From positions 62,001 through 126,000 of the forward strand of contig NZ_CANMKO010000003.1 in assembly GCF_947498515.1 (NCBI RefSeq): DNA of 64,000 nucleotides. The letters run 5' to 3'. A program made the position numbers and the translations under genes. Positions 9,304-17,041 of the stretch are shown in pieces. The first letter of the stretch is position 1, and each line of letters begins with the position of its first letter. A model generated the notes under the pieces. The model searched no databases, was not told where the DNA came from, and saw nothing but the letters and a program-made list of their open reading frames with translations. Origin of the DNA: an uncultured Pelagimonas sp. Lineage in GTDB: Bacteria; Pseudomonadota; Alphaproteobacteria; Rhodobacterales; Rhodobacteraceae.

Positions 9304-10044
9304 ATGATCAATTTGATCAAAGGGCGGTATTCAGCGCGCCAAGCAACAACGGATACGGACATCGATCGTGTTCAGCGGTTGCGCGGGCTGGCCTTTGACC
9401 GGTCTGGTGGTATCGATTCAGATCGCTTTGATGCGCTATGTGACCACGTTTTGATCGAAGATCGCACAACCAACGCTTTGGTCTGTTGCTTTCGGTTTTT
9501 GCAGTTTCCGGATGGCCGAGAAATTGGTCAGAGCTATTCTTCTCAGTTTTATGAGCTGGCCCAGTTGCATGAGTTTGAGGGCCGTATTGTTGAGATGGGG
9601 CGGTTTTGTGTCCATCCCGATTTTTCCGGCGACCCAGATATATTGCGCGTCGCTTGGGGGGCCATGACCGTCTATGTCGATGCCAACAAGGTTGAGCTTT
9701 TGTTCGGCTGTGTGTCTTTTGCCGGAACAAACCCTGTGGTGTATCAAGACGCGTTTGCTGCACTGCAAGAACGGCATTTGGCCCCTAGGAAATGGGCTCC
9801 TATGGTCAAGGCCACAAATGTTATCCCCTTTGAAAAAGACGTAACAATCAAGCGAGATGCCAAGCAAGCCAATCTCCAAATGCCTCCGATGTTGCGGACC
9901 TATTTGTTGATGGGGGGATGGGTGAGCGATCATGCTGTGGTGGACCACGAGATGAACACGCTTCATGTGTTTACCGGGGTGGAAATAGCGACAATCCCGG
10001 ACGCCCGAAAAAGGCTCTTGCGGGCGGTTGCCGGGTCGCGCTGA
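9304..10044 (+). CDS. OlsB-like N-acyltransferase (GNAT fold)
   Basis: A 246-residue member of the OlsB-type GNAT acyltransferases, which transfer an acyl chain from ACP to an amino acid such as ornithine or glutamine in aminolipid synthesis. The typical parts are YSARQATTDTDIDRVQRLRGLAF, a Cys/Arg-rich strand (ALVCCFRF), RIVEMGRFCVHPDF and LLFGCVSFAGTNP. Whether the acceptor is ornithine or glutamine cannot be told here. The start ATG 9304 lies behind AGAGG. Confidence 0.7.
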   Translation: MINLIKGRYSARQATTDTDIDRVQRLRGLAFDRSGGIDSDRFDALCDHVLIEDRTTNALVCCFRFLQFPDGREIGQSYSSQFYELAQLHEFEGRIVEMGRFCVHPDFSGDPDILRVAWGAMTVYVDANKVELLFGCVSFAGTNPVVYQDAFAALQERHLAPRKWAPMVKATNVIPFEKDVTIKRDAKQANLQMPPMLRTYLLMGGWVSDHAVVDHEMNTLHVFTGVEIATIPDARKRLLRAVAGSR

Positions 10045-10134
10045 AAACGCGTACACGCGTTTTGCAAATTCCATGCATGGAATTTGGGCGCGCTAAGCCT
10101 TGACCTTGGGCGCGCCATTGCCTAGCGCTCTGGC

Positions 10135-11961
10135 ATGGCTGTATCTCCACTTCTCCAACTTTCCGGTGTTTCCCTGACCTTTGGCGGCGAACCGGTTTTC
10201 GATGATCTTTCCCTCAATGTACAACCGGGGGATCGTGTGGCGCTTGTCGGGCGCAACGGGTCAGGAAAATCTACTCTTTTAAAGGTGATGGCGGGGCTTG
10301 TTGAACCAGATCGCGGTGACCGCGTCGTGCCGTTGGGCACCTCGGTCGGCTATATGGAGCAAGATCCGGATCTCTCAGGTTTCACCACATTGGGCGAATT
10401 TGCCTCTGCCAACCTGGACCCATCTGAGATGTACAAAGTTGAGCGCGCGGGCGAAGGGTTGAAATTTGACCCAGACCGTTTGGTTGAAACCGCGTCGGGT
10501 GGGGAACGTCGCCGGGCGGCCTTGGCCCGCTTGATGGCCGAAGAGCCCGATTTGATGCTCTTGGACGAGCCGACCAACCACTTGGACATCGAGGCGATTG
10601 GCTGGCTTGAGGATGAGTTGAAATCCACCCGTCGTGCCTTTGTTCTGATCTCGCATGATCGCCGTTTCTTGACCGAACTGACCCGCGCGACGCTTTGGAT
10701 TGATCGCGGACAAGTCCGCCGTCAGGAAAAGGGGTTTGCTGCCTTTGAAATCTGGCGCGATAAGGCCTGGGATGACGAGGACATGCAGCGGCACAAGCTG
10801 GATCGAAAGATCAAGGCCGAGGCGCGGTGGGCGGTCGAAGGCATCTCTGCCCGACGCAAGCGAAATCAGGGCCGCGTGCGGGCCTTACAAGACCTGCGTA
10901 AGGAACGCTCGGGTCAGATTAGGCGGCAGGGGCAGGCGGCTATGGCGCTCTCTGCGGGCCCCAAATCTGGTAAAAAAGTCTTAGATGCCAAAGGTATAAC
11001 GCATGCGTTTGGCGACAAGCAGATCGTGCGCAACCTTGATTTGACCATTCAACGCGGCGACCGCATCGCTTTTGTCGGTCCAAATGGCGTCGGTAAAACC
11101 ACTTTGATCAATATTCTGATGGGAGAGCTGTCGCCTGATGGCGGGACCGTCAAACTTGGCACAAACCTGATCCCAGCGGTCTTTGATCAGGCGCGCGCGC
11201 AATTGGATGGCGACGTTTCGCTTTGGGATAGTCTAGCTGGCGACAAGGAAATCGGTGTGTCCGGCAAGGCCGATCAAGTCATGGTCCGCGGCGAACCGCG
11301 CCATGTGGTTGGTTATCTCAAGGACTTTTTGTTTGATGAACGTCAAGTCCGCGCGCCGGTTCGATCCTTGTCCGGGGGCGAAAAGGCGCGGTTGCTTTTG
11401 GCCAAACTGATGGCCCGTGAAAGCAACATTCTAGTGCTCGATGAACCGACCAATGACCTTGATGTTGAGACGTTGGATTTGTTGCAAGAACTGCTGGATG
11501 ACTATGACGGTACAGTGCTTCTGATTAGCCACGACCGAGACTTTCTGGATCGAGTCGCAACAACCACCGTGGCGATGGAGGGGCGCGGGCAGGCGGTTGT
11601 TTATGCAGGCGGGTGGAGTGACTACCAGCGTCAAAAACACCCCACTCCTGAGGCCGCAAGCAAGACGGGTGACAAGCCAAAGGCCAAGAAAGACATCACT
11701 AAGCCCTCGGAACCTGTTGATAAACCACAAGGGCTGTCCTTTACCGACAAGCATCGATTGGAGGCGTTGCCTGCTGAAATGGAGCGGTTGGAAGCCGAGA
11801 TCGCCAAGCTTGAAGAGTTCATGGCCGACCCGGATCTGTTCCACAAAGAGCCGCTGAAATTCAAAAAGGCCACCGAGGCTTTGGTTGAACGCCAAACTGC
11901 CTTGGCGTCGGCCGAAGAGGAATGGCTCGAGCTTGAAGAAAAGGCCGAAGCGGGGCAATAG
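10135..11961 (+). CDS. uup: ABC-F family ATPase, Uup type
   Basis: A 608-residue soluble protein with two ABC cassettes and no membrane segment. Walker A motifs are GRNGSGKST (about residue 40) and GPNGVGKTT (about residue 317). The signatures are ASGGERRRAAL and LSGGEKARLLL. Walker B regions are LMLLDEPTNHLD and ILVLDEPTNDLD. The C-terminal coiled coil (residues about 530-605) is the Uup DNA-binding-type extension. Members act on ribosomes or on DNA (precise excision of transposons). It is the last host gene before the prophage. Confidence 0.88.
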   Translation: MAVSPLLQLSGVSLTFGGEPVFDDLSLNVQPGDRVALVGRNGSGKSTLLKVMAGLVEPDRGDRVVPLGTSVGYMEQDPDLSGFTTLGEFASANLDPSEMYKVERAGEGLKFDPDRLVETASGGERRRAALARLMAEEPDLMLLDEPTNHLDIEAIGWLEDELKSTRRAFVLISHDRRFLTELTRATLWIDRGQVRRQEKGFAAFEIWRDKAWDDEDMQRHKLDRKIKAEARWAVEGISARRKRNQGRVRALQDLRKERSGQIRRQGQAAMALSAGPKSGKKVLDAKGITHAFGDKQIVRNLDLTIQRGDRIAFVGPNGVGKTTLINILMGELSPDGGTVKLGTNLIPAVFDQARAQLDGDVSLWDSLAGDKEIGVSGKADQVMVRGEPRHVVGYLKDFLFDERQVRAPVRSLSGGEKARLLLAKLMARESNILVLDEPTNDLDVETLDLLQELLDDYDGTVLLISHDRDFLDRVATTTVAMEGRGQAVVYAGGWSDYQRQKHPTPEAASKTGDKPKAKKDITKPSEPVDKPQGLSFTDKHRLEALPAEMERLEAEIAKLEEFMADPDLFHKEPLKFKKATEALVERQTALASAEEEWLELEEKAEAGQ

Positions 11962-12051
11962 TTCCGTTTCGACTTTAATATTGCCCAATAAGCGACTGGC
12001 AAAGAATACATAATTTCTTTGAGGATCGGCGAAAGCACAGGCAGGGGATTT

Positions 12052-12079
12052 TGGAGCGGGTAACGGGAGTGGCACCCGG
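12052..12079 (-). other. Candidate attL: 3' end of a tRNA-Gly gene
   Basis: Read on the minus strand the segment is CCGGGTGCCACTCCCGTTACCCGCTCCA. The last 17 bases (plus strand 12052-12068) match the 3' half of the T-arm, the acceptor strand, discriminator U and CCA of a tRNA-Gly. The T-loop is wrong (TGCCACT instead of TTCGANT) and no 5' half exists, so this is a remnant, not a tRNA gene. Its 3' end points toward uup, the geometry expected for the junction distal to the restored tRNA. Confidence 0.7.
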
Positions 12080-12125
12080 CCCATTTTGACGCCTGTTTTC
12101 CAATAAAATCAACGACTTTACAGGC

Positions 12126-12196
12126 TTTGCAAAAATCAAACTTTGCAAGATGTATGCCAAAGTGTATGCCAAAATGTATGCCAAAATGTATGCCAA
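12126..12196. repeat. Tandem 12-bp repeats plus paired TTTGCAA sites
   Basis: Four consecutive copies of TGTATGCCAAAA lie at 12151-12162 (last base G), 12163-12174, 12175-12186 and 12187-12196 (truncated to 10 bp). Just before them TTTGCAA occurs at 12126-12132 and 12142-12148. The array lies about 80 bp inside the candidate attachment site and before the first phage gene, a position where integrase arm-type binding sites are found. That role is inference. Confidence 0.75.
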
Positions 12197-12219
12197 TTTT
12201 GAGCAATATGGAGCGAGAA

Positions 12220-12534
12220 ATGTTTAACCGAACCTACCAAGTGGACATCGTGAGCCACCAAGACGCAGCGGCGGAAATCAAGCAGTTCGTCACGCTGGCA
12301 AGGCTGGCCTTCGAAACGGAGACCCGGCATGTGAACGTAATCGACGCAACCGATCTGGCCGCAGTCGCCGCCCTGCCATTTGATGTCACCGAAATTCCCT
12401 GCGTCGTCGTCCACAAGCCCGGATCGCCAGACCTGCCCGCCGTGCGGATCGGCACTTGCCCGGAGAAAATGTTGTCAAAGTGGGTGGATCGTCTGGCGCA
12501 GATCGGAATTTTTAACCCTCAAACGACTTTTTAA
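12220..12534 (+). CDS. Small phage protein, possibly thioredoxin-like fold
   Basis: A 104-residue protein of unknown function. The spacing of residues around FDVTEIPCVVV and the later KWVDRLAQIGI faintly recalls the cis-Pro half of a thioredoxin fold, but no CxxC redox motif is present. I placed the start at ATG 12220 because GGAGCGAGAA precedes it, like the leader of other genes of this phage; ATG 12208 is possible. The frame extends upstream into the tandem repeat, which is not credible coding sequence. Confidence 0.6.
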   Translation: MFNRTYQVDIVSHQDAAAEIKQFVTLARLAFETETRHVNVIDATDLAAVAALPFDVTEIPCVVVHKPGSPDLPAVRIGTCPEKMLSKWVDRLAQIGIFNPQTTF

Positions 12535-12544
12535 AAACGAAAAC

Positions 12545-12572
12545 TTGACTTAATACGGGCCTTTGATAAGTT
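12545..12572 (+). promoter_or_regulatory. Candidate late promoter 1
   Basis: TTGACT at 12545-12550, a 16-bp spacer and TAAGTT at 12567-12572. The surrounding block resembles the one at 41203 (both contain a GGCC-TTTG segment and end in a GTT-CA-ACA pattern), and both lie just upstream of a terminator-like hairpin and a virion gene. It would drive the rightward structural genes. Confidence 0.5.
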
Positions 12573-12615
12573 GCAAACATCGAAAGACTTGTGATTTCAA
12601 TACTCCCTCAGACCT

Positions 12616-12652
12616 AAAACCCGTCAGGCTTAACCGCCCGGCGGGTTTTTTT
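12616..12652 (+). terminator. Hairpin with T-run in the leader of the next gene
   Basis: AAAACCCG (12616-12623) pairs with CGGGTTTT (12642-12649), and the T-run extends to 12652. An inner CCGCC/GGCGG alternative exists. The T-run is followed at once by ATGGAGCC, the ribosome-binding region of the 12665 gene, so it may act as an attenuator or processing site and not only as a terminator. Confidence 0.6.
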
Positions 12653-12664
12653 ATGGAGCCTCGA

Positions 12665-13201
12665 ATGGCCGAAAAATACGCCGAAGTTTCACCTAACCGA
12701 GTTCTTGCCGTGCTTGAGCTTGCAGGCGACATGACGCCGTTTATTGCCGTAGGGACCGGCAACAACAGCCACACAAAAAACGACTTCGCCAAGGGGTCGT
12801 ATGAGCGCCGTCTTGACGAGATTGTGCGCCTCTCAATCCGCCCCGTTGCAATCGGCGGTGTAATCACAAGCGTTAAGCCAATTCGCGGCATCAACATCAC
12901 CGGCACTTACGCCGAGGCTGCAGGCATCAAGAACGAAAAATTCGACCAGAATAAACGCCTTGAGCTTCCTCAGTCTGGAGTGATCGACGCATCGTTTGAG
13001 ATTGTCCACAAGCGCCGTTTGGACATGACCGACGCCGAAGCATACCAGCTGCAAGCCTATCCTGAGCTTATCTACGGCGGCGCTCAGAGCATCATTGACG
13101 AGACAGAAGATCAAGGCGGGTCAGGGTTCTACGCGGTCCGAATGACCGACGTAAACAGCGGCTCCTACGCCGTCGAATTGCTCGTTGATGATTTCGACTA
13201 A
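12665..13201 (+). CDS. Phage protein, probably virion-associated
   Basis: A 178-residue protein without recognised motif. It is rich in beta-prone, hydrophilic segments and has no membrane segment or signal peptide. ATG 12665 follows ATGGAGCCTCGA; the upstream ATG at 12653 overlaps the T-run. It opens a block of plus-strand genes with virion-type properties (12.7-16.7 kb), so a structural or receptor-interaction role is inferred only from position. Confidence 0.6.
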   Translation: MAEKYAEVSPNRVLAVLELAGDMTPFIAVGTGNNSHTKNDFAKGSYERRLDEIVRLSIRPVAIGGVITSVKPIRGINITGTYAEAAGIKNEKFDQNKRLELPQSGVIDASFEIVHKRRLDMTDAEAYQLQAYPELIYGGAQSIIDETEDQGGSGFYAVRMTDVNSGSYAVELLVDDFD

Positions 13202-13240
13202 ACCCACCGCCGCCAACTTTCACCGCTGGGACCACACCGC

Positions 13241-13672
13241 ATGAGACAAATCCTTTTCGAAACCGACGACCGACCAAGCGAGGGAACGTCACGCGCGCGC
13301 GCTGTTCTCACGGAAGCTGGCCATAAGACGGATTGGCTGAACATCGGCCATCGCCGCTTTATGCTGTTCCTCTCTGCCTGCGACACATCGGAGCGCAAGC
13401 CTGACCCCGCAAACAACAAGCGTGAGGTCGTAAAAGTCAAAAAGGTGCATGACAGCGGCTTTCAGTCTGTTTGCCATCTGGAATGGCGCGACCACGACGA
13501 TACCGACGAAGAAGCGACCCGCATTTCTCGTCTGGACCCCGGCGTTGACTTGGCGACTTTCGGTGAAGAAGTGCCCGGTGGCGGCTTTATCCGCGTTGTT
13601 ATGGAGACCCATAACCCCGGCGAGGAAATCTACGCTGAAATCCGCACAGAAGCGGAGGACAACAAGCGATGA
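13241..13672 (+). CDS. Phage hypothetical protein
   Basis: A 143-residue hydrophilic protein of unknown function, rich in Asp, Glu and Arg. It has no motif I can name. It ends in ATGA overlapping the start of the next gene at 13669, so the two are translated together and may act together. Confidence 0.6.
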   Translation: MRQILFETDDRPSEGTSRARAVLTEAGHKTDWLNIGHRRFMLFLSACDTSERKPDPANNKREVVKVKKVHDSGFQSVCHLEWRDHDDTDEEATRISRLDPGVDLATFGEEVPGGGFIRVVMETHNPGEEIYAEIRTEAEDNKR

Positions 13673-14460
13673 CTTTGAGCCGCAAGCAAAACATTCTGCC
13701 CGGTCCTATCGACTATTTCGATCAGGACGCCGCAGCAGGCGGTACAGCCGCCACACCACCATTCGATCCCCCGATCACCGTCAACCGTGACGGCCAGTGG
13801 GGGTGGGATACCGCAACCGGCGATCTGATCGAGCGCGTTGCGGTTACTCTGTCTGATGGGACGGAGACAATCACAGACTACATTAACGGAGTTCCTCTAA
13901 TGACCCTCTCTTCCAACTTCTCTCCTGACACTTCTGTTGACGTTGAACGTTCGACTGCATACGCGACCAACACCACCGTAGGTGATGCGCAGTATGGCCG
14001 CGTTGTTGAGCTTGACCGCCACATGCCTTTCAAAGCTGGCGTTCTGCAGGAAAACGACATCAAGTTCTGGGACATGACTGTCACCCCACCTGTTGACCAG
14101 ACCGCCATCGTCACCGTTGCGCCGTTCACTCTGGCCGAAGCCCCGATCCGCCTGCAACTGGCCGGTGAAGCTCTGGCAATCACTGGCGCAGCTGGTGTTG
14201 CTCTGGCCGCGATCCCTGCGACCGCAACCTACGCAGAGATTTACATTGAAGATGCAAACCTGCGCTGGACCAAAGACGGCTCCGCTCCTGCCGACAACAA
14301 CGGCGAACAGGAAAGCACCGGCGGCACCATCCGCTTGCTGGACCGCGCCGAAATTGAGGGCTTCTTGGCTCTGACCATCGACGCAAACGGCGATCTGGAC
14401 GCGGCCCTCACAGCCAACGTCACCGTCAACTATTGGAACGTTGCCCCCGACGAGGACTAA
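13669..14460 (+). CDS. Probable virion fibre or attachment protein
   Basis: A 263-residue acidic, beta-rich protein. Residues 1-77 form one part and residues 78-263 a second part that begins with its own ATG at 13900, preceded by CGGAG 8 bases upstream; both parts begin MTLS. The second part contains repeated short Ala/Val/Thr-rich strands of the kind seen in fibres. Placement before the collar-like and Ig-like genes supports a surface role. The function is inferred. Confidence 0.55.
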   Translation: MTLSRKQNILPGPIDYFDQDAAAGGTAATPPFDPPITVNRDGQWGWDTATGDLIERVAVTLSDGTETITDYINGVPLMTLSSNFSPDTSVDVERSTAYATNTTVGDAQYGRVVELDRHMPFKAGVLQENDIKFWDMTVTPPVDQTAIVTVAPFTLAEAPIRLQLAGEALAITGAAGVALAAIPATATYAEIYIEDANLRWTKDGSAPADNNGEQESTGGTIRLLDRAEIEGFLALTIDANGDLDAALTANVTVNYWNVAPDED

Positions 14461-14488
14461 AGCCCTCGCTCTTTGAGCAATCAAAAAC

Positions 14489-14521
14489 AAGCCGTCCCTA
14501 ATTTGGGGCGGCTTTCCTTTT
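14489..14521 (+). terminator. Hairpin terminator before the first Ig-like gene
   Basis: AAGCCGTCCC (14489-14498) pairs over 10 bp with GGGGCGGCTT (14505-14514; one G-U), with a 6-base loop. It is followed by TCCTTTTATG. The next gene starts 14 bp further on, as in the other leader hairpins of this phage. Confidence 0.75.
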
Positions 14522-14534
14522 ATGTGAGGCCACC

Positions 14535-14909
14535 ATGTCCAAACGAACCTCTGTTGCCGCAATACACGCTGCGCTACTCGGGCCAATTGCGCCCCCGCCG
14601 CCAGCGACATTGACGGCTTCCCCGGTGTCCGCGTCCTTCACCTCTCCGACGAACCCGCAAATCGCATTTTCCAAGGCTGTGAACGCTGCGACACTTCCGG
14701 GGTTCATCCAGACGACCGGTGATTTCTCGGCCAACTTCATTCCATGCACAATTGCCGCGACGGGCGACCCGCTTGTCTTTGATGTGGTGATCAACCACGG
14801 CGATTTGTTCGCATCCCCATCCCTGCTTGAGCTGGGTCTGTTTGGTGTCACAGCCACAGACGGCACCCCGATTTCAGGCGCACTAAACATTGTCTGGAAC
14901 CGCACATGA
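14535..14909 (+). CDS. Small Ig-like virion surface protein 1
   Basis: A 124-residue protein. The N terminus MSKRTSVAAIHAALLGPI resembles those of the next two genes (basic start, Ala-rich, His, then LGP). The rest is a single beta-sandwich-type domain (PVSASFTSPTNPQIAFSKAV... AATGDPLVFDVVI) like bacterial SbsA/Big_5 Ig domains. Such domains decorate capsids or tails and bind surfaces. It overlaps the next gene by 4 bp (ATGA). Confidence 0.6.
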   Translation: MSKRTSVAAIHAALLGPIAPPPPATLTASPVSASFTSPTNPQIAFSKAVNAATLPGFIQTTGDFSANFIPCTIAATGDPLVFDVVINHGDLFASPSLLELGLFGVTATDGTPISGALNIVWNRT

Positions 14910-15388
14910 GTAAGCAGAAGAAGCGCAAGAGCCATTCAGCAGCTTTCCACCATAGCCAAGTTTTGGGGCCGCTGGGAGCGCCTGCGCCAATCCCCGCAAT
15001 GGCGTTCGTCAGTTCGAGCATCCCCGATCTTGCGACTATTGCGGGAACCGACCGTCCATCGTTTGCCTTTGATAAAGCTCCAAACGTTGCAACGTTCCCA
15101 ACGCCAACAGACCTTGTTTCCGGGTCTGCAGTTCCGGGTAGCTGGTCGGTTGCGGGTTCAGTCGCAACATACAACCCATCAACAGACTACGCGCCAGGCG
15201 CGGCGCTGTCCTTCCAGTTCCCTACAACCGTTTTGGCGCAGGACGGCGGCAGCTTGAGCGCCTTCGTCAACCGCAACTATTCGGTTGCTGGCGGCGGTGG
15301 TGGCGGTGGCGGCGGCTTCATCGACAGCGATGGCGACGGCGTAGAAGATCACTTGGACGCCGACCCGTTCGACCCAAGCATTCAATAA
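14906..15388 (+). CDS. Small Ig-like surface protein 2 with Ca-binding-type tail
   Basis: A 160-residue protein. It has the shared N-terminal tag (KKRKSHSAAFHHSQVLGPL), an Ig-like domain (residues about 30-125, with DRPSFAFDKAPNVATF), a linker of nine consecutive glycines and an end reading DSDGDGVEDHLDADPFDP. The D-x-D-x-DG spacing matches thrombospondin type-3 or EF-type calcium loops. It is the longest of the three related proteins. Virion surface adhesion is inferred. Confidence 0.6.
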   Translation: MSKQKKRKSHSAAFHHSQVLGPLGAPAPIPAMAFVSSSIPDLATIAGTDRPSFAFDKAPNVATFPTPTDLVSGSAVPGSWSVAGSVATYNPSTDYAPGAALSFQFPTTVLAQDGGSLSAFVNRNYSVAGGGGGGGGGFIDSDGDGVEDHLDADPFDPSIQ

Positions 15389-15454
15389 GAAACAGGGGGC
15401 CGTGGCGCGATGCTGCGGCCCTCAACCGATCAAGACCCCTCAGAAAGCCCAGCC

Positions 15455-15823
15455 ATGAAAAAGAAGCGTTTTACCTCGGCGGCGTCCGCACATTCTAGCG
15501 TTCTAGGACCGATCAGTGCTGGTCCTTTCATCGAAAGTTTTTCGCCCGCAATGGGCTCCACCCTTACCGGCTTCGAGCAGATCGTAATCACCCTTAACGA
15601 GCCAGTGGGCAGCTTAGGGTTCAGCGTCTATGTGGATGGTTCACCTGTTGGTGTCGGCACCTCGTACACTCACCAAGGCGGCGGTATCCAAATCATTACC
15701 CTCACGCCGTTTACCGCTTGGACCCCCGGTTCGACCATTGAGTTCAACCTACTTTCAACCACGGTAAGTTTGGCGGGCGTCTTTAAGAACGCCACCGAAA
15801 CGCTGAATTTCGTCGGGGGTTGA
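15455..15823 (+). CDS. Small Ig-like virion surface protein 3
   Basis: A 122-residue protein beginning MKKKRFTSAASAHSSVLGPI, the tag also seen in the two preceding proteins. The rest is an Ig-like strand pattern (ESFSPAMGSTLTGFEQIVITLNEP). Upstream ATG or other codons from 15410 would add 15 polar residues before the tag and are unlikely. The three genes probably arose by duplication with rapid divergence outside the tag. Confidence 0.6.
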   Translation: MKKKRFTSAASAHSSVLGPISAGPFIESFSPAMGSTLTGFEQIVITLNEPVGSLGFSVYVDGSPVGVGTSYTHQGGGIQIITLTPFTAWTPGSTIEFNLLSTTVSLAGVFKNATETLNFVGG

Positions 15824-15827
15824 GGCA

Positions 15828-16364
15828 ATGGGAACAAGTAGCGATAGCTTCTCAAAACCGGCGGGTGACATCATTGCCCAACTCGACGCGCATTTCGGCT
15901 CCGACAAATGGCGCACCGCTCGCGCAGATCGTGTTGGCGAGTTCATCCATCGCACCACATCTGGCCGCGACAAGGCCGCGGACCTGAGCAACGGTATCGC
16001 ATGGGTCGAGGGCGGCGAAACCATTGCAGGCGGGGCCACAGCCAATCCGATTTGGGCGGCAATGTATCCCGAATTTGTCTCGGGCGCTGACATCGTGTTT
16101 CCGGCCAACGTTGACGGCATGTTCCTGCGCAACACTGGCGGCAATGCAACCACCCAAGGTGCCTATCAAGCCGACGAGTTCAAGTCCCACACCCACAACT
16201 TCCGAGGGTGGCGATGGGGCGGTTCTGGCGGCAGCAACCGCGTGATGGACGCCTTTACCGGATCAGACCCCACAAAGGCGTCGGTCGCAACCGGTGGCGC
16301 GGAAACGCGACCCAAGAACCGGGCCTATCAGCTCATGACAATTCTCGACGCATACGCGGAGTAA
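15828..16364 (+). CDS. Tail-fibre tip protein with collar-like end
   Basis: A 178-residue protein. Its C-terminal half has the pattern of short-tail-fibre receptor tips: DGMFLRNTGGNA, FKSHTHNF (the HxH metal-binding motif of trimeric fibres) and TGGAETRPKNRAYQLMTIL. Family knowledge: such ends form intertwined trimers with metal ions between His residues and bind the host surface. It starts 5 bp after the third Ig-like gene. Confidence 0.7.
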   Translation: MGTSSDSFSKPAGDIIAQLDAHFGSDKWRTARADRVGEFIHRTTSGRDKAADLSNGIAWVEGGETIAGGATANPIWAAMYPEFVSGADIVFPANVDGMFLRNTGGNATTQGAYQADEFKSHTHNFRGWRWGGSGGSNRVMDAFTGSDPTKASVATGGAETRPKNRAYQLMTILDAYAE

Positions 16365-16367
16365 GGC

Positions 16368-16745
16368 ATGTCCTCAAATGACTTCAATAAGGGCGATCTA
16401 ACACTCGCCCAACAAATCGTGGCGGAACATCGCAACGTTGATCCGTTTGCGATCCGCATCAACAACACGGGCGGCTTCGGGGTTAACGCGGACGTTCCGT
16501 TGACCACGATTGAACCGGCGCTTGCTGGCCGTCGCGGCATGATCAAAAGCATGTGGGAAACCGGCGGCGGAAACGTTCGGTTCTCAATCGACGGCGTGTC
16601 TCCGGTCAACGCAACCGGGTGCCTAATCAACGGCGATGATCAGGCCGTAGAGCTACACGGCGTCAATTTTGATGATGTCGTCTTTCAGTTCAACAACACA
16701 GGCGGCGACCTGCAAATTGCGGTTGAGGCTTACAGAAACCAATGA
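16368..16745 (+). CDS. Phage hypothetical protein
   Basis: A 125-residue protein with no recognised domain and no membrane segment. It contains repeated NNTGG elements (INNTGGFGV, FNNTGGDLQI), suggesting a beta-rich fold. It lies between the fibre tip gene and the holin gene and overlaps the latter by 4 bp (ATGA). Confidence 0.6.
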   Translation: MSSNDFNKGDLTLAQQIVAEHRNVDPFAIRINNTGGFGVNADVPLTTIEPALAGRRGMIKSMWETGGGNVRFSIDGVSPVNATGCLINGDDQAVELHGVNFDDVVFQFNNTGGDLQIAVEAYRNQ

Positions 16746-17041
16746 CCGAGCCTCACACCTCTCAAAGCATAATCTCCTTTTCGACGTTGAGCGGCGCTGT
16801 CATGGCGACCGCTGGCGCGTTCACTTTGCATGAGTGGTTGGCGATTGTCGGCGCGATCTGCGCCTTTGGTGGCCTTGCGTCCAACATCGTGCGCAACCGT
16901 AACACAGCCCGAGAAAACCGGCGCAGCAACGACCTGAAAGAGCGTGAGCTTAGCTTAAAGGAGCGAGAGGTCGCGGCCAAATGGGCCGACATCAACATGC
17001 GTAAAAAGAGCAATTCGCAGGGTGGCAACAAGAATGCCTAA
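16742..17041 (+). CDS. Holin-like small membrane protein
   Basis: A 99-residue protein. Two hydrophobic segments at residues about 15-30 and 34-52 (SGAVMATAGAFTLHEWLAIVGAICAFGGLAS) are followed by a strongly charged cytoplasmic-type tail (RRSNDLKERELSLKEREVAAKW). This matches class II holins such as the HP1 type, which open the inner membrane for the endolysin. It overlaps terS by 8 bp. The endolysin gene is 27 kb away, at 44145. Confidence 0.6.
   Translation: MTEPHTSQSIISFSTLSGAVMATAGAFTLHEWLAIVGAICAFGGLASNIVRNRNTARENRRSNDLKERELSLKEREVAAKWADINMRKKSNSQGGNKNA

Noticed and set aside
12052-12079. Functional tRNA gene
   Set aside because: The T-loop is not canonical and the D-arm, anticodon arm and 5' acceptor strand are missing.
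12126-12196. CRISPR array
   Set aside because: The four 12-bp copies are adjacent, without spacers, and no cas gene is near. No CRISPR-like array was seen anywhere.
12500-16400. Diversity-generating retroelement
   Set aside because: No reverse transcriptase gene is present in the window, and the Ig-like and fibre genes show no template/variable repeat pair.
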